DNA of 32,272 nt from Actinoplanes flavus (lineage in GTDB: Bacteria > Actinomycetota > Actinomycetes > Mycobacteriales > Micromonosporaceae). Location: the NCBI RefSeq assembly GCF_017592555.1, contig NZ_JAGFNS010000054.1, forward strand, positions 602 through 32,873. The letters run 5' to 3'. Made by a program: the position numbers and the translations under genes. The notes beneath the pieces were generated by a model. That model saw nothing but the letters and a program-made list of their open reading frames with translations, made no database searches and was not told the origin of the DNA. Below, piece by piece: positions 8,422 through 15,940 of the stretch; the stretch's first letter is position 1; each line of letters begins with the position of its first letter.

Positions 8422-8437
8422 TTGACTGATCGGTCAA
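8422..8437. promoter_or_regulatory. TetR-type operator, site 1
   Basis: TTGACTGATCGGTCAA is a near-palindrome and the reverse complement fits TTGACCGNNCAGTCAA, the pattern of the two sites in front of the TetR gene. It sits just upstream of the small-protein/metallo-hydrolase operon, where bound repressor would block transcription. Confidence 0.75.
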
Positions 8438-8476
8438 CTTGGTAGGCATGCGGAACGGCACGCGGTGAAGCCCTGC

Positions 8477-9070
8477 TCAGGGACTCGCGCGCAGCAGCAG
8501 ACGGATGTCGGCCTTGGCGGACAGCATCAGCGCCGGATCGTCCTGCGCCCTGGCCAGTAGCGCCAGGCCCTGCATCAACGCCAGCACCCGGGTGGCGGCG
8601 GCGGCCGAGTCGACGCTGGAGGGCACATCGCCACGCCCCTTGGCCTCGCTGACGGCCGTGGCGAAATAGGACATCCAGCCTTTCAACAGGCGGCCGGCGT
8701 GTGCGCGGCCCTCGTCGCCGTGCCCGGCAACCTCGACGGCGAGACCGCCGAGTGGACAGCCGGGCGTAACACCGAACTTGTCGCGCATCAGGGTCAGCAT
8801 CCGCGCGAAGCCGTCCACGAAACGGTCGATCCGTTCCAGCGGGGGCACGTCGTCGGCGAACGCCTCCTCCAGCAGAGCCCGCATCATGTCCCAGTTGCGG
8901 TCGAGGATGGCTCCACCGAGCGCTTCCTTGGAGGAGAAGTAGTGGTAGAGGCTACCTTTGTGCACGCCCGCCGCCCGGCAGACGTCCTCGGTGCTCACCT
9001 CCGCCAATGACGCGCCATGCACCAGATCACGCGCCACCGCGAGGATGCGCTCCCGCGTGTCCCGCGCCAT
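8477..9070 (-). CDS. TetR/AcrR-family transcriptional repressor
   Basis: A 197-residue regulator. The N-terminal DNA-binding domain is clear: TRERILAVARDLVHGASLAEVSTEDVCRAAGVHKGSLYHYFSSKEAL, with the recognition helix at VHKGSLYHYF. The remaining helical part is the ligand-binding and dimer domain (CPLGGLAVEVAGHGDEGR, then a helix ending MQGLALLARAQ), resembling the TetR_C class found with stress or xenobiotic genes. Ligand unknown. The ATG at 9070 has GGGGGAG five bases upstream; a GTG six bases earlier is possible. Two palindromes before this gene and one before the neighbouring operon share a consensus, so it probably represses both itself and the metallo-hydrolase operon. Confidence 0.9.
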   Translation of the reverse strand: MARDTRERILAVARDLVHGASLAEVSTEDVCRAAGVHKGSLYHYFSSKEALGGAILDRNWDMMRALLEEAFADDVPPLERIDRFVDGFARMLTLMRDKFGVTPGCPLGGLAVEVAGHGDEGRAHAGRLLKGWMSYFATAVSEAKGRGDVPSSVDSAAAATRVLALMQGLALLARAQDDPALMLSAKADIRLLLRASP

Positions 9071-9086
9071 ACCCACTCCCCCACTC

Positions 9087-9102
9087 TTGACCGGCCAGTC
9101 AA
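9087..9102. promoter_or_regulatory. TetR-type operator, site 2
   Basis: TTGACCGGCCAGTCAA lies 16 bases before the TetR start codon and fits the shared pattern TTGACCGNNCAGTCAA. Likely site of autorepression. Confidence 0.75.
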
Positions 9103-9115
9103 ACCTAGATCTCCG

Positions 9116-9131
9116 TTGACCGTTCAGTCAA
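9116..9131. promoter_or_regulatory. TetR-type operator, site 3
   Basis: TTGACCGTTCAGTCAA, 29 bases from site 2 (start to start), on the far side of the TetR promoter region. The pair could be bound by two dimers on nearly the same helix face. Confidence 0.75.
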
Positions 9132-9194
9132 CAGCTTCGGCCGACGAAAGCGTCAAAGCCCTCCAGCAACACGGTAGGCCCGCCGAGCGGATCG

Positions 9195-9755
9195 TCATCC
9201 CGGGCCGATCAAGGAGCGGTAGTCGGCCGCCCGCAACGGTTCGCTGGTCAGGGTCAGGTCACCGCGAGGAACCTGTAACGGCCGGCCGGCGCGCTGAAAG
9301 GACACCGCGGCGATGTCGGCGCGGGAGGTGAGGGTGCAGACGATCTGCCCGTACGCGAGGACCTCGTCGCTGCGAGCGGCGCGTTCGTCGGTCTCGCCGA
9401 CCTCGACGGCCGCCACCGCGGTGGTCGGCACCGTCACGGTCAGGGCCGTCGTGGCGAGTGCCGTCGACAGATCTTGCGCCCGTTCGGCGGGTGTCGGGCC
9501 CGCGATGAGCTGATCGAGTTGCCGTTGCGGACCGGGGACGGCATCGACACGGCGCACCGACTGCACGAGCCGATCATCCCGCACCAGGCACATCACCTGT
9601 GCCACCTCACCGACTGGTTCGGTCACGGTCGGCGCGACGGTCTCGTTCAGGGGGCGACGGGGCAGCTCCACCCGATGCGGATCATCCTGGGCGGGCACCC
9701 CACAGCCGGCGAGCACCAAGGCAACAGTCAGCAGCGCGGTTCGTACGCGAATCAT
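9195..9755 (-). CDS. GerMN-domain lipoprotein, partner of a two-component system
   Basis: A 186-residue lipoprotein: the signal sequence ends in the lipobox LAGC with the lipidated cysteine at residue 18. The rest matches a GerMN domain: VMCLVRDDRLVQSVRRV, LDQLIAGPTPAERAQDLSTAL, and the closing segment YGQIVCTLTSRADIAAVSFQRAGRPL. It should sit on the outer face of the cytoplasmic membrane. Its ATG overlaps the stop of the sensor kinase by 4 bases, so regulator, kinase and lipoprotein form one operon. Lipoproteins encoded with a sensor kinase (for example LpqB with MtrAB) tune kinase signalling; that role is inferred here. The order regulator-kinase-lipoprotein matches that arrangement. Confidence 0.82.
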   Translation of the reverse strand: MIRVRTALLTVALVLAGCGVPAQDDPHRVELPRRPLNETVAPTVTEPVGEVAQVMCLVRDDRLVQSVRRVDAVPGPQRQLDQLIAGPTPAERAQDLSTALATTALTVTVPTTAVAAVEVGETDERAARSDEVLAYGQIVCTLTSRADIAAVSFQRAGRPLQVPRGDLTLTSEPLRAADYRSLIGPG

Positions 9756-11095
9756 GAAAAAGCCCCGGGAATCTCGATGCGGAATCGGGCGCCGCCGCCG
9801 GGACGGTCGGCGACAGTGGCCGTGCCGCCATGGGCGGCAGCGTGTTCGGCAACGATCGCGAGGCCCAGCCCGGTGCCATCGCCGTCGCCGCGGGCGTTGG
9901 CGGCCGGGCCCCGAACGAAGCGGTCGAAGATGTTCGCCCGGTCCGGCTCGGCCACGCCCGGCCCGGCGTCGTCGACCTCGAGCCAGCCCGGGCCGACGCG
10001 GACCGCGACCGGGCCACCGCCGTAACGGATCGCGTTGTCGATCAGGTTGCCCAGCGCCTGTTCGATGCGACGCCGGTCAGCCGGCCAGGTCTCCGGCGTG
10101 CCGTCGACGGCCTCCACCATGTCGGCCGGCAGATTCCGTTGCCGGCAGACCCGCACGGCGAGTTCTGTCAGATCCGTCGGCTCACACTGGGCCGGCTGAT
10201 CGTTGCGAGCCAGTTCCAGCAGGTCGTTGACGAGCGACTGGAAGCGGCCCACCTCGGCGGTGAGCAGGCCCACCGCGGTCGCCGTACGGTCGTCGAGTCG
10301 GGCGCGCCGCTTGTCGATCACGCTGGCCGCCGCCTCCAGCGTCTGCAACGGCGAGCGCAGCTCGTGGCTGACGTCGGCGGCGAAGCGCCGATCGCGTTGC
10401 AAGCGGGCCGCGAGCTGGTCGGCCATGTCGTTGAACGCCGCCGACAGCGGTGCGACATCCGGTTCGGTGGCCGGATTCAAGCGGGTGGTCAGATCACCGG
10501 CGGCGATCTCCCGGGCCGCAGCGGCGACCGCGGCCAACGGCCGCAACGCGTGCCGGGTGACGTACCAGCCGACGGCCGCGCCACCGGCCGCGACCATGAT
10601 CGCGGCGGCGGCGAGAACCAGCCCCAGCGTTCGCAGGGTACGTTCCAGCTCGGCCAGCGAGATGATCTCGTAAAAGGTGGCGGAACCGGCCAAGGGAATG
10701 CCGACGATCAGCTCCGGTCGGCCGTCCCGGAGGATCCGCTGCGCACCAGCCTCACCGGCGGCGCTCATGTCCCGCAGCGCCTGCGGCACCGCGGCGTCGG
10801 CTGCCGGCTCGGCACTGCGGGAGTACCAGCGGCCGTCACGGTTCAGTAACACGTAGCGGTCGGAACCGGTGTCCAGCGAGCGCAGCACGTCCGAGACGTT
10901 CGGGTCGGCGCCGGCGATTCCGGCGTTGACGACCGCGGCGTCGAAGTAGGCCGCCCGCACGGCGGTCCGCTCCCGCTCGGCGAACAGGGTACGGCGAGTC
11001 GACTCGTACGACATCAGGCTGATGCACGTCGACAGGATCAGCGCGCCCAAGGCGAAGGCGGCGCTCACCCGCGTACGCAGGCCGATCGGTTTCAC
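9752..11095 (-). CDS. Membrane sensor histidine kinase
   Basis: A 447-residue kinase. Two membrane helices (about residues 10-30 and 157-178) flank an extracytoplasmic sensor region of some 125 residues. HAMP follows (TRHALRPLAAVAAAAREIAAG), then the dimer/phosphoacceptor segment RRFAADVSHELRSPL with H244, and the ATPase domain with N box LGNLIDNAIRYG, G1 VDDAGPGV and G2 GTGLGLAIV. It autophosphorylates and passes phosphate to the response regulator encoded just before it; the GTG start overlaps the regulator stop by 4 bases. The lipoprotein gene follows with another 4-base overlap. The signal is unknown; the pairing with an outer-face lipoprotein suggests envelope state. Confidence 0.9.
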   Translation of the reverse strand: MKPIGLRTRVSAAFALGALILSTCISLMSYESTRRTLFAERERTAVRAAYFDAAVVNAGIAGADPNVSDVLRSLDTGSDRYVLLNRDGRWYSRSAEPAADAAVPQALRDMSAAGEAGAQRILRDGRPELIVGIPLAGSATFYEIISLAELERTLRTLGLVLAAAAIMVAAGGAAVGWYVTRHALRPLAAVAAAAREIAAGDLTTRLNPATEPDVAPLSAAFNDMADQLAARLQRDRRFAADVSHELRSPLQTLEAAASVIDKRRARLDDRTATAVGLLTAEVGRFQSLVNDLLELARNDQPAQCEPTDLTELAVRVCRQRNLPADMVEAVDGTPETWPADRRRIEQALGNLIDNAIRYGGGPVAVRVGPGWLEVDDAGPGVAEPDRANIFDRFVRGPAANARGDGDGTGLGLAIVAEHAAAHGGTATVADRPGGGARFRIEIPGAFS

Positions 11096-11781
11096 GGCTG
11101 CAACTTGTAGCCCAGACCGCGGACCGTCACCAGGTGCCGCGGACTGCCGGTGTCAGCCTCGATCTTGTGCCGCAGCCGGCCGACATGCACGTCCACGACC
11201 CGCTCGTCACCGAACTCGTGCCCCCAGACCCGCTGCAACAGTTGCTGGCGCGACAGCACCAGGCCCGGATGGTCGGCGAGCTCGCACAGCAGCCGGAACT
11301 CGGTACGGGTCACGGCCACCGGCTCGCCACGCAGCCGTACCTCACCGGCTTCCGGCCGGACCTGCAAGTCGCCGAAGGTCAGCACCGACGTCTCCGGGAC
11401 GGACGGCGCCGTGACGGCGATCCGGGCACGGCGGCGCAGGGCGCGCAGCCTGGCCGCGAGTTCCTTGACTTGAACCGGTTTGACCACGTAGTCGTCGGCG
11501 CCGGCCTCCAGCGCGGCCACGATGTCGTGGGTGTCGTCGCGGGCGCTGACCACCACGATCGGCACGTCGTCGTCACGGCGCAGCTGCCGAATGCACTCGT
11601 AGCCGTCCATGCCGGGCAGCATCAGGTCGACCAGCACCGTGTCCGCAGGATTCCGGCGCTGCGCCGCGACGCCCTCCTCCGCGGTGGCGACGGCATGCGC
11701 GGCGTATCCCTCGTCCTCCAGGGCCATCGTCAGCGAGAGGCGAATCCGATCGTCGTCCTCGATCAGCAGTACCGAGTTCAT
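11092..11781 (-). CDS. OmpR/PhoB-family response regulator
   Basis: A 229-residue regulator. The receiver domain starts MNSVLLIEDDDRIR with the acidic pocket, the phosphoacceptor D52 in VDLMLPGMDG, and K101 in DDYVVKPV. The C-terminal winged helix is the OmpR type: LTFGDLQVRPEAGEVRLRG, TRTEFRLLCELADHPG, and the recognition helix region VVDVHVGRLRHKIE ending VRGLGYKLQP. I chose the ATG at 11781 because the receiver domain begins there; the open frame extends to 11850 without homology. It is the first gene of the regulator-kinase-lipoprotein operon. A Pho-box-like direct repeat at 11840-11857 lies 59 bases upstream, a plausible autoregulatory site also placed to control the divergent gene at 11936. 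Confidence 0.9.
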   Translation of the reverse strand: MNSVLLIEDDDRIRLSLTMALEDEGYAAHAVATAEEGVAAQRRNPADTVLVDLMLPGMDGYECIRQLRRDDDVPIVVVSARDDTHDIVAALEAGADDYVVKPVQVKELAARLRALRRRARIAVTAPSVPETSVLTFGDLQVRPEAGEVRLRGEPVAVTRTEFRLLCELADHPGLVLSRQQLLQRVWGHEFGDERVVDVHVGRLRHKIEADTGSPRHLVTVRGLGYKLQP

Positions 11782-11839
11782 ATCCGCATGATGCTCCGCA
11801 AACGGCCGGCGAGCCTGCCGTGACCGGTGGCAGCGCCAT

Positions 11840-11857
11840 TTGTCATACAACTGTCAT
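11840..11857. promoter_or_regulatory. Direct repeat resembling a Pho box (response-regulator site)
   Basis: TTGTCATACAACTGTCAT contains two TGTCAT half-sites spaced 11 bases apart, differing at two positions from the enterobacterial PhoB consensus CTGTCATAAAACTGTCAT. OmpR/PhoB-family dimers bind such 11-base direct repeats. It lies between the regulator gene and the divergent membrane-protein gene. Confidence 0.6.
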
Positions 11858-11935
11858 CGGTCGGGGAGGTGTCCGCAGAGCGGGCCGGGCAGTCTGGCCG
11901 TTGTTGAGCCACGTCGCGTCCGAAAGGGGCAGGGC

Positions 11936-12250
11936 ATGACGGCACGCAGTCTGTTCATCGCGGTGGCGGTCGGCGTCGTGACCGGCGTCGTCGGCCGTCT
12001 CCTGGCCGGGCGCAGCCGATCGGTGCCGGTCTGGCTGCCGATCGCGGCGGGGGTCGCCGCCGCGATGCTGGCGACGGTCCTGGCCTGGATGTCCGATGTC
12101 GTACGCCCGGGGCTGTCGGATCTGGCCGTCGTCATGCAGGTGCTGTTCGCCGCCGCCGGGGTGGCGATCGTGGTGGCCACCGCCGACCGGCCGGCGCCGG
12201 CACCGGTGGGAGGGCCAGGCCGCCCGGCGAGAAAGGGGCGGCTGCGATGA
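11936..12250 (+). CDS. Small membrane protein, possibly GlsB/YeaQ-like
   Basis: A 104-residue protein with three hydrophobic segments: LFIAVAVGVVTGVVGRLLAG (residues 6-25), WLPIAAGVAAAMLATVLAWM (33-52) and LAVVMQVLFAAAGVAIVVA (63-81), and a basic, proline-rich tail. The glycine-rich first helix followed by RLLAG is reminiscent of GlsB/YeaQ/YmgE stress membrane proteins, but the match is weak. AAGGGGCAGGG precedes the ATG. Its stop overlaps the ATG of the STAS protein by 4 bases, so the two are co-transcribed, divergently from the two-component operon and next to its likely regulator site. Confidence 0.65.
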   Translation: MTARSLFIAVAVGVVTGVVGRLLAGRSRSVPVWLPIAAGVAAAMLATVLAWMSDVVRPGLSDLAVVMQVLFAAAGVAIVVATADRPAPAPVGGPGRPARKGRLR

Positions 12251-12837
12251 CCGCGGTGCCGGGCGCCGAGCCACGCACGGTCACGTTGATCTGCGACGAG
12301 TGCGGCGACACCGTGAACGCCCCCGAGGTCGCGCATGACGAGGAGATCGTGTGGCCCCGGCTCGGCCCGCTGGGCTGGTCCGGTTCACCGTTCGCCGCGG
12401 GACAGCACCGATGTCCGCAGTGCATCCTCCGCCCTCCGCCGCATGATCGGCTTCCCGCCGGCCGTCCGCAACTGGGTGCCTCCTACGACCTGCGCGAACA
12501 CGCCGACCTCGGCATCGTGGTCATCACGCCATTGACCGACGTCGACGCCGAAGCCACGGTCGTCCTGCGAAAGGCTCTGGAACAGGCACTGGACACGCAT
12601 CGGCACGTCCTGGTGGACCTGCACGCCGCCGAGGTCATCGACTCCGCCGGCCTGGGCCTGCTGGTTCGCGCCCATCAGCACGCCAAGCGGCGTGGCGGAA
12701 CGCTGACGCTGGCGGCGCCGTCACGGTACCTGCGCACGGTGCTGCACACCATGCGCCTCGAGGGTGTCTTCGACATCGCCGAGAACGCCACCGCGGTGCT
12801 GGACGCGCACCGCGGCACCGAGATCTCCGGTCGGTGA
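12247..12837 (+). CDS. STAS-domain protein with N-terminal CxxC...CxxC segment
   Basis: A 196-residue protein in two parts. Residues 80-195 form a STAS domain of the anti-sigma-factor-antagonist type: VVITPLTDVDAEATVVLRKAL, then VLVDLHAAEVIDSAGLGLLVRA with S133 at the position phosphorylated in SpoIIAA-like proteins, and a final MRLEGVFDIAEN. Residues 1-75 carry CDEC (16-19) and CPQC (56-59), four cysteines able to bind zinc or form disulfides; this addition is not usual for SpoIIAA-like proteins. It probably binds an anti-sigma kinase and may sense redox or metal through the cysteines; the latter is inference. Co-transcribed with the upstream membrane protein. Confidence 0.83.
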   Translation: MTAVPGAEPRTVTLICDECGDTVNAPEVAHDEEIVWPRLGPLGWSGSPFAAGQHRCPQCILRPPPHDRLPAGRPQLGASYDLREHADLGIVVITPLTDVDAEATVVLRKALEQALDTHRHVLVDLHAAEVIDSAGLGLLVRAHQHAKRRGGTLTLAAPSRYLRTVLHTMRLEGVFDIAENATAVLDAHRGTEISGR

Positions 12838-12938
12838 ACAACAGTGAGCTCGGCTGCCGATCTGTCAGGGCGCGCATAGCAGCCTGATATGCGGGTACGC
12901 GGCCACACACCGCCACACGAGCGATAAGAAGCGCCCTC

Positions 12939-13103
12939 ATGTCAATCGAGAACCGTCCTGATGACCAACACGACGACGACCATGCGGAACGAGGTGATCA
13001 GCCGGATGAGCCGGTGAAGCGCGAGGATGCACGGATCGGCTCAGCCGGAGGCGGGCAGTACCCGCTGGCCGACTCCGAACGCGAAAAGGCCGAAGAGTCC
13101 TGA
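12939..13103 (+). CDS. Small acidic hydrophilic protein, 54 residues
   Basis: Starts MSIENRPDDQHDDDHAERGD and ends YPLADSEREKAEES. It is strongly charged and likely disordered, with a central DARIGSAGGGQYPL segment. There is no strong ribosome site; GATAAGAAG lies about ten bases before the ATG. Codon use fits the neighbourhood. It lies among stress-type genes (STAS, BON). I do not recognise a family, and a short frame like this could be chance, though the repeated charged pattern and clean end argue for a gene. Confidence 0.45.
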   Translation: MSIENRPDDQHDDDHAERGDQPDEPVKREDARIGSAGGGQYPLADSEREKAEES

Positions 13104-13340
13104 CCAACCCGGCCGCCGACACGCGCCTGCCGCGCGGACGGGTCATGTTGTCACGACGTTGTCACGCAACCGGGGCAGAACCGCCACCGGACCGGACGAC
13201 AATGACCCAAGAGGCAGGGCAAGGCCTCGTTCAACGGGGTGGCGGCGTACCGGTTCGGGTGTCACCGGGCCGCAGAACGACCGCCACGTGACGCGGCCAG
13301 CCGGGACGGGACCGATGATCGCAACGACACGGAGAGCAGC

Positions 13341-13889
13341 ATGTGGCCTCTTTCTTCGGACGATCGGTGGCCCGACCGCCGGGTTCGGCCCGCGTCCGGG
13401 TCCGACGTCGAACTCACCTGCCGAGTGATCGAGCGGATCCTGGGAGACCCACGGCTCACCAGCGAGTTCATCACCGTCGAGGTGCAGAACGGGGTCGTCA
13501 ACCTGATCGGCAGCGTCAGCAGCCTCTACGCCCGGGTCACCGCGGCCGACCTGGCCCGCTCGACGCCGGGTGTGGCCGACATCTGCAACCGGCTCGCCCT
13601 CTCCGGAGCCAGTGACGCCACTGCCGATCCGCGGCACCCGGACCCGGACCCGTTCGACGACATCGTCGCAGGCTGGCACGTCCGCGGGGCGAAGCCACAG
13701 CGTACGGCGGACCGCCGGTCGCGCCCACCGACGGGTACGTTGCGCGCCGCGGCCGGGCTGCTGGCAGCGACGTCGGGAATTCTGTGGCTCGCGCTGGTGC
13801 CGCTGCATCCGGGCGCCGGCTTCGTCGTGGTCGTCTGCCTGGCCGGCGCTGCGGCTCTGGCCGTCCTTGCCGGTCAAGCATCGTCCTGA
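13341..13889 (+). CDS. BON-domain membrane protein
   Basis: A 182-residue protein. Residues about 18-85 form a BON domain: VELTCRVIERILGDPRLTSEFITVEVQNGVVNLIGSVSSLYARVTAADLARSTPGVADICNRL, with the typical G-V-V-N-L-x-G-x-V core. BON domains bind membranes or small ligands and occur in osmotic-stress proteins. After an acidic, proline-rich linker come two membrane helices (LRAAAGLLAATSGILWLALVPL and FVVVVCLAGAAALAVLAG). The ATG at 13341 has GGAGAG about four bases before it. An in-frame start at 13239 would add non-homologous residues. It is probably part of the same stress-related neighbourhood as the STAS protein. Confidence 0.75.
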   Translation: MWPLSSDDRWPDRRVRPASGSDVELTCRVIERILGDPRLTSEFITVEVQNGVVNLIGSVSSLYARVTAADLARSTPGVADICNRLALSGASDATADPRHPDPDPFDDIVAGWHVRGAKPQRTADRRSRPPTGTLRAAAGLLAATSGILWLALVPLHPGAGFVVVVCLAGAAALAVLAGQASS

Positions 13890-14166
13890 CGTGCCGTCTC
13901 TCGGGGGACCAAGGTGTCAGCCGCCTCGTCGGTGCCGCCGCCCAGTGGGCACGGAACCGGATGATCCCGGTGGAAGACGTCACCTCGCGACGGCTGCCGG
14001 CGCTGAAGTCCATTGCTGTTCCCCACGCCGTGAATCCCGAGGACACAAACCTGGCGACCATTTCCCCACCCCGGGCACAGCCTGCAGGGCTACCGTGCGA
14101 ACCCGCATTCGGTGCCGGTACGGCCGACCCATACTGCCCTTTGCCATTGAGGTGGCGTACGCAGCA

Positions 14167-14967
14167 TCACGAGGTGGTGCGGCTGTGATATCCGACGGCC
14201 CAGATGGACCGGCCCGGCGGCGCGCTGCGATACCTCTGCGGCGTGATCGTCGGCCGGCTGGCGTTGACGATGTCGGCTTCCGGGTGGGCGAGGTAGGCGA
14301 GGATCGTGATCAAGCCTTTCACTCGCTCCGCAAGGGAGGCCCCGCGAACGTCTGGGTCGACTTGAGTGGGACCACCAGCCGGGAGAGTGGCGGGCCCGGG
14401 GAGGTCTGCGAGCGCTTCGGTGACTGTGGAGCCGTCGAGGCGTACCCGGATGGGTTGAAGATCGCCGAGGGATCCGCCGAAGTCGAGCAGCAGCCGCAAT
14501 TCCGGGCGTCCGGTGGTCGGGGCGTATTCGAGGTGAGCCCATACGCCGAGGCCGGACTGTTGGGGATTGGCAGCGGGCAGGTAGGTGCACCAGTTCGGCA
14601 GGCTGGTGAAGTCCGCGAGATTGCTGAGGTCGTCGGTGGTCTCGCCGGCCAACTGGCTGGCCAGCTTGGGGTGAACGATGAACACGGAGCGGGAGAAGCG
14701 CCAGGCGTACATGGCGGATAGCACTGCAACGTGCTGCTTTGACGGCGGTATGTCGCTGGTGCGATACAGCGGTGAGCTGTTGGTGACCACCGCAACGGAA
14801 GCAGCCATCGGCAACAGGCACCAATCAGGCCACTCCACGGACGGGTCGGCCCGGAACCGGTCGAGTTGCCGCCAGACACCTGGGTACCGAGCGCGGATCT
14901 GCTGGTCGAGTTCAACGGCGCGGGCGAACCCCGCACGTGCGATGGCCTTGCCTGCGGAGTTGATCAC
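14167..14967 (-). CDS. AcrVA2-like protein (anti-CRISPR family homologue), function here unknown
   Basis: A 266-residue soluble protein whose motif order resembles the AcrVA2 family, named for a Cas12a inhibitor but with many homologues on plasmids and in genomes without Cas12a. Landmarks: WPDWCLLP (46-53), MYAWRFSRSVFIVHP (86-100), LPNWCTYLP (123-131), GVWAHLEY (141-148), TGRPELRLLLD (152-162) and LITILAYLAHPEADI near 220. The tail ends WAVGYHSRTTS, which looks short. AcrVA2 itself destabilises Cas12a mRNA during translation by recognising the nascent peptide. No cas gene is in this window. The GTG start at 14967 has GGAGA seven bases upstream. It stands alone on its strand. Assignment is from memory of family motifs. 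Confidence 0.6.
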   Translation of the reverse strand: MINSAGKAIARAGFARAVELDQQIRARYPGVWRQLDRFRADPSVEWPDWCLLPMAASVAVVTNSSPLYRTSDIPPSKQHVAVLSAMYAWRFSRSVFIVHPKLASQLAGETTDDLSNLADFTSLPNWCTYLPAANPQQSGLGVWAHLEYAPTTGRPELRLLLDFGGSLGDLQPIRVRLDGSTVTEALADLPGPATLPAGGPTQVDPDVRGASLAERVKGLITILAYLAHPEADIVNASRPTITPQRYRSAPPGRSIWAVGYHSRTTS

Positions 14968-15130
14968 GAGGTGGTCTCCAAGGAGGATGCGGTGTGGCGT
15001 CGATCATGACGAGGACTTCAAGCTGGAGTGCCTGTCGCCAACTGGCTGACGACTTACGCTCGGTAACGGAGTGCGACCACGGGACCGGCCTTGTCCGCGG
15101 CGGATTCGGGTGGCGTGGCCGGCTTCGCCG

Positions 15131-15940
15131 TCAGACCCTGGTGAAGCCGGCCAGTTCCGTTACGGCGGTCTCGAGATCGGTGTCGACGCCATTCGCGATC
15201 ATCCGTACGAAGGTGGGATCACCGGCGGCGGCCGCCCGTCGGATGCCCTCGGCCGAGGCGCTCACGCGCTGCCGGACGATGGTGATGAACTCGGTGGTCG
15301 AGCCCTCCCAGCCGTAGGAGTCCAGGAACAACCGCAGCCTGCGCGGTCGCTCGGCGAAAGCGGTGAAACCCTCCGCGGCCACGACATGGCGCGCGTGCAG
15401 CGGTACCCATCCGAAGGCGGTGAACGCCAGGTCCCACTCGACTGTGACGGGTCCCGCGAAATCCCAATCGAAGAATCCGACCAGGCTCTCGCCGGTCCAG
15501 ACAGCGTTGTATGGTGCCGCATCGTTGTGACCGATGATCAGGCCGGGCCGCCACTCCGTCCCCTCCCGCCAGATCGCGCCGGCTGGAGGAACGAAACCGG
15601 CGGCAGCCGCGTGAAAGTCACGCAACCAACGCGCGACCTGCCGCAACGCGTTGTCGCTGTGAACCCAGCGGGGCCACGGCCGCGCCGATCCGACCACCGT
15701 GCCGGGCAGAAAGGACAGCACTTCGCGGCCCTCTTCGTCGAAACCCATCGCTTGGGGCACCCGGTCGAAGCCGACGTCATGGAGATGGCGTAACAGGGCG
15801 TGCACTGCCGGGGTCCAGGGCCCGGGAACGCGACGGACGGTGTCACCGATCCGTACCGCGCCACCATCGTTTCCGCCGGGAAGATGCTGCGCTCGAGTCA
15901 CCACGACATCCTGCCGCGCCGTGACCGCTCGAGCCGTCAC
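15131..15940 (-). CDS. Aminoglycoside-phosphotransferase-fold kinase
   Basis: A 269-residue kinase of the APH/choline-kinase fold. The catalytic loop is IIGHNDAAPYN (H-x-D-x4-N) near residue 137, followed by the metal-binding aspartate in LVGFFDWDFAGP. The N-lobe begins with a glycine-containing strand (LPGGNDGGAVRIGDTVRRV), and LSFLPGTVVG marks the hinge. Such enzymes phosphorylate small hydroxyl compounds, not only antibiotics; with an epimerase and a membrane glycosyltransferase in the same operon, a sugar or polyol substrate is more likely, though this is inference. The GTG start overlaps the upstream gene's stop by 4 bases. Confidence 0.85.
   Translation of the reverse strand: MTARAVTARQDVVVTRAQHLPGGNDGGAVRIGDTVRRVPGPWTPAVHALLRHLHDVGFDRVPQAMGFDEEGREVLSFLPGTVVGSARPWPRWVHSDNALRQVARWLRDFHAAAAGFVPPAGAIWREGTEWRPGLIIGHNDAAPYNAVWTGESLVGFFDWDFAGPVTVEWDLAFTAFGWVPLHARHVVAAEGFTAFAERPRRLRLFLDSYGWEGSTTEFITIVRQRVSASAEGIRRAAAAGDPTFVRMIANGVDTDLETAVTELAGFTRV

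Noticed and set aside
13890..14166. Search for a gene or regulatory RNA between the BON and AcrVA2-like genes
   Set aside because: Only frames without family signal and no strong inverted repeats; treated as plain intergenic sequence between convergent genes.
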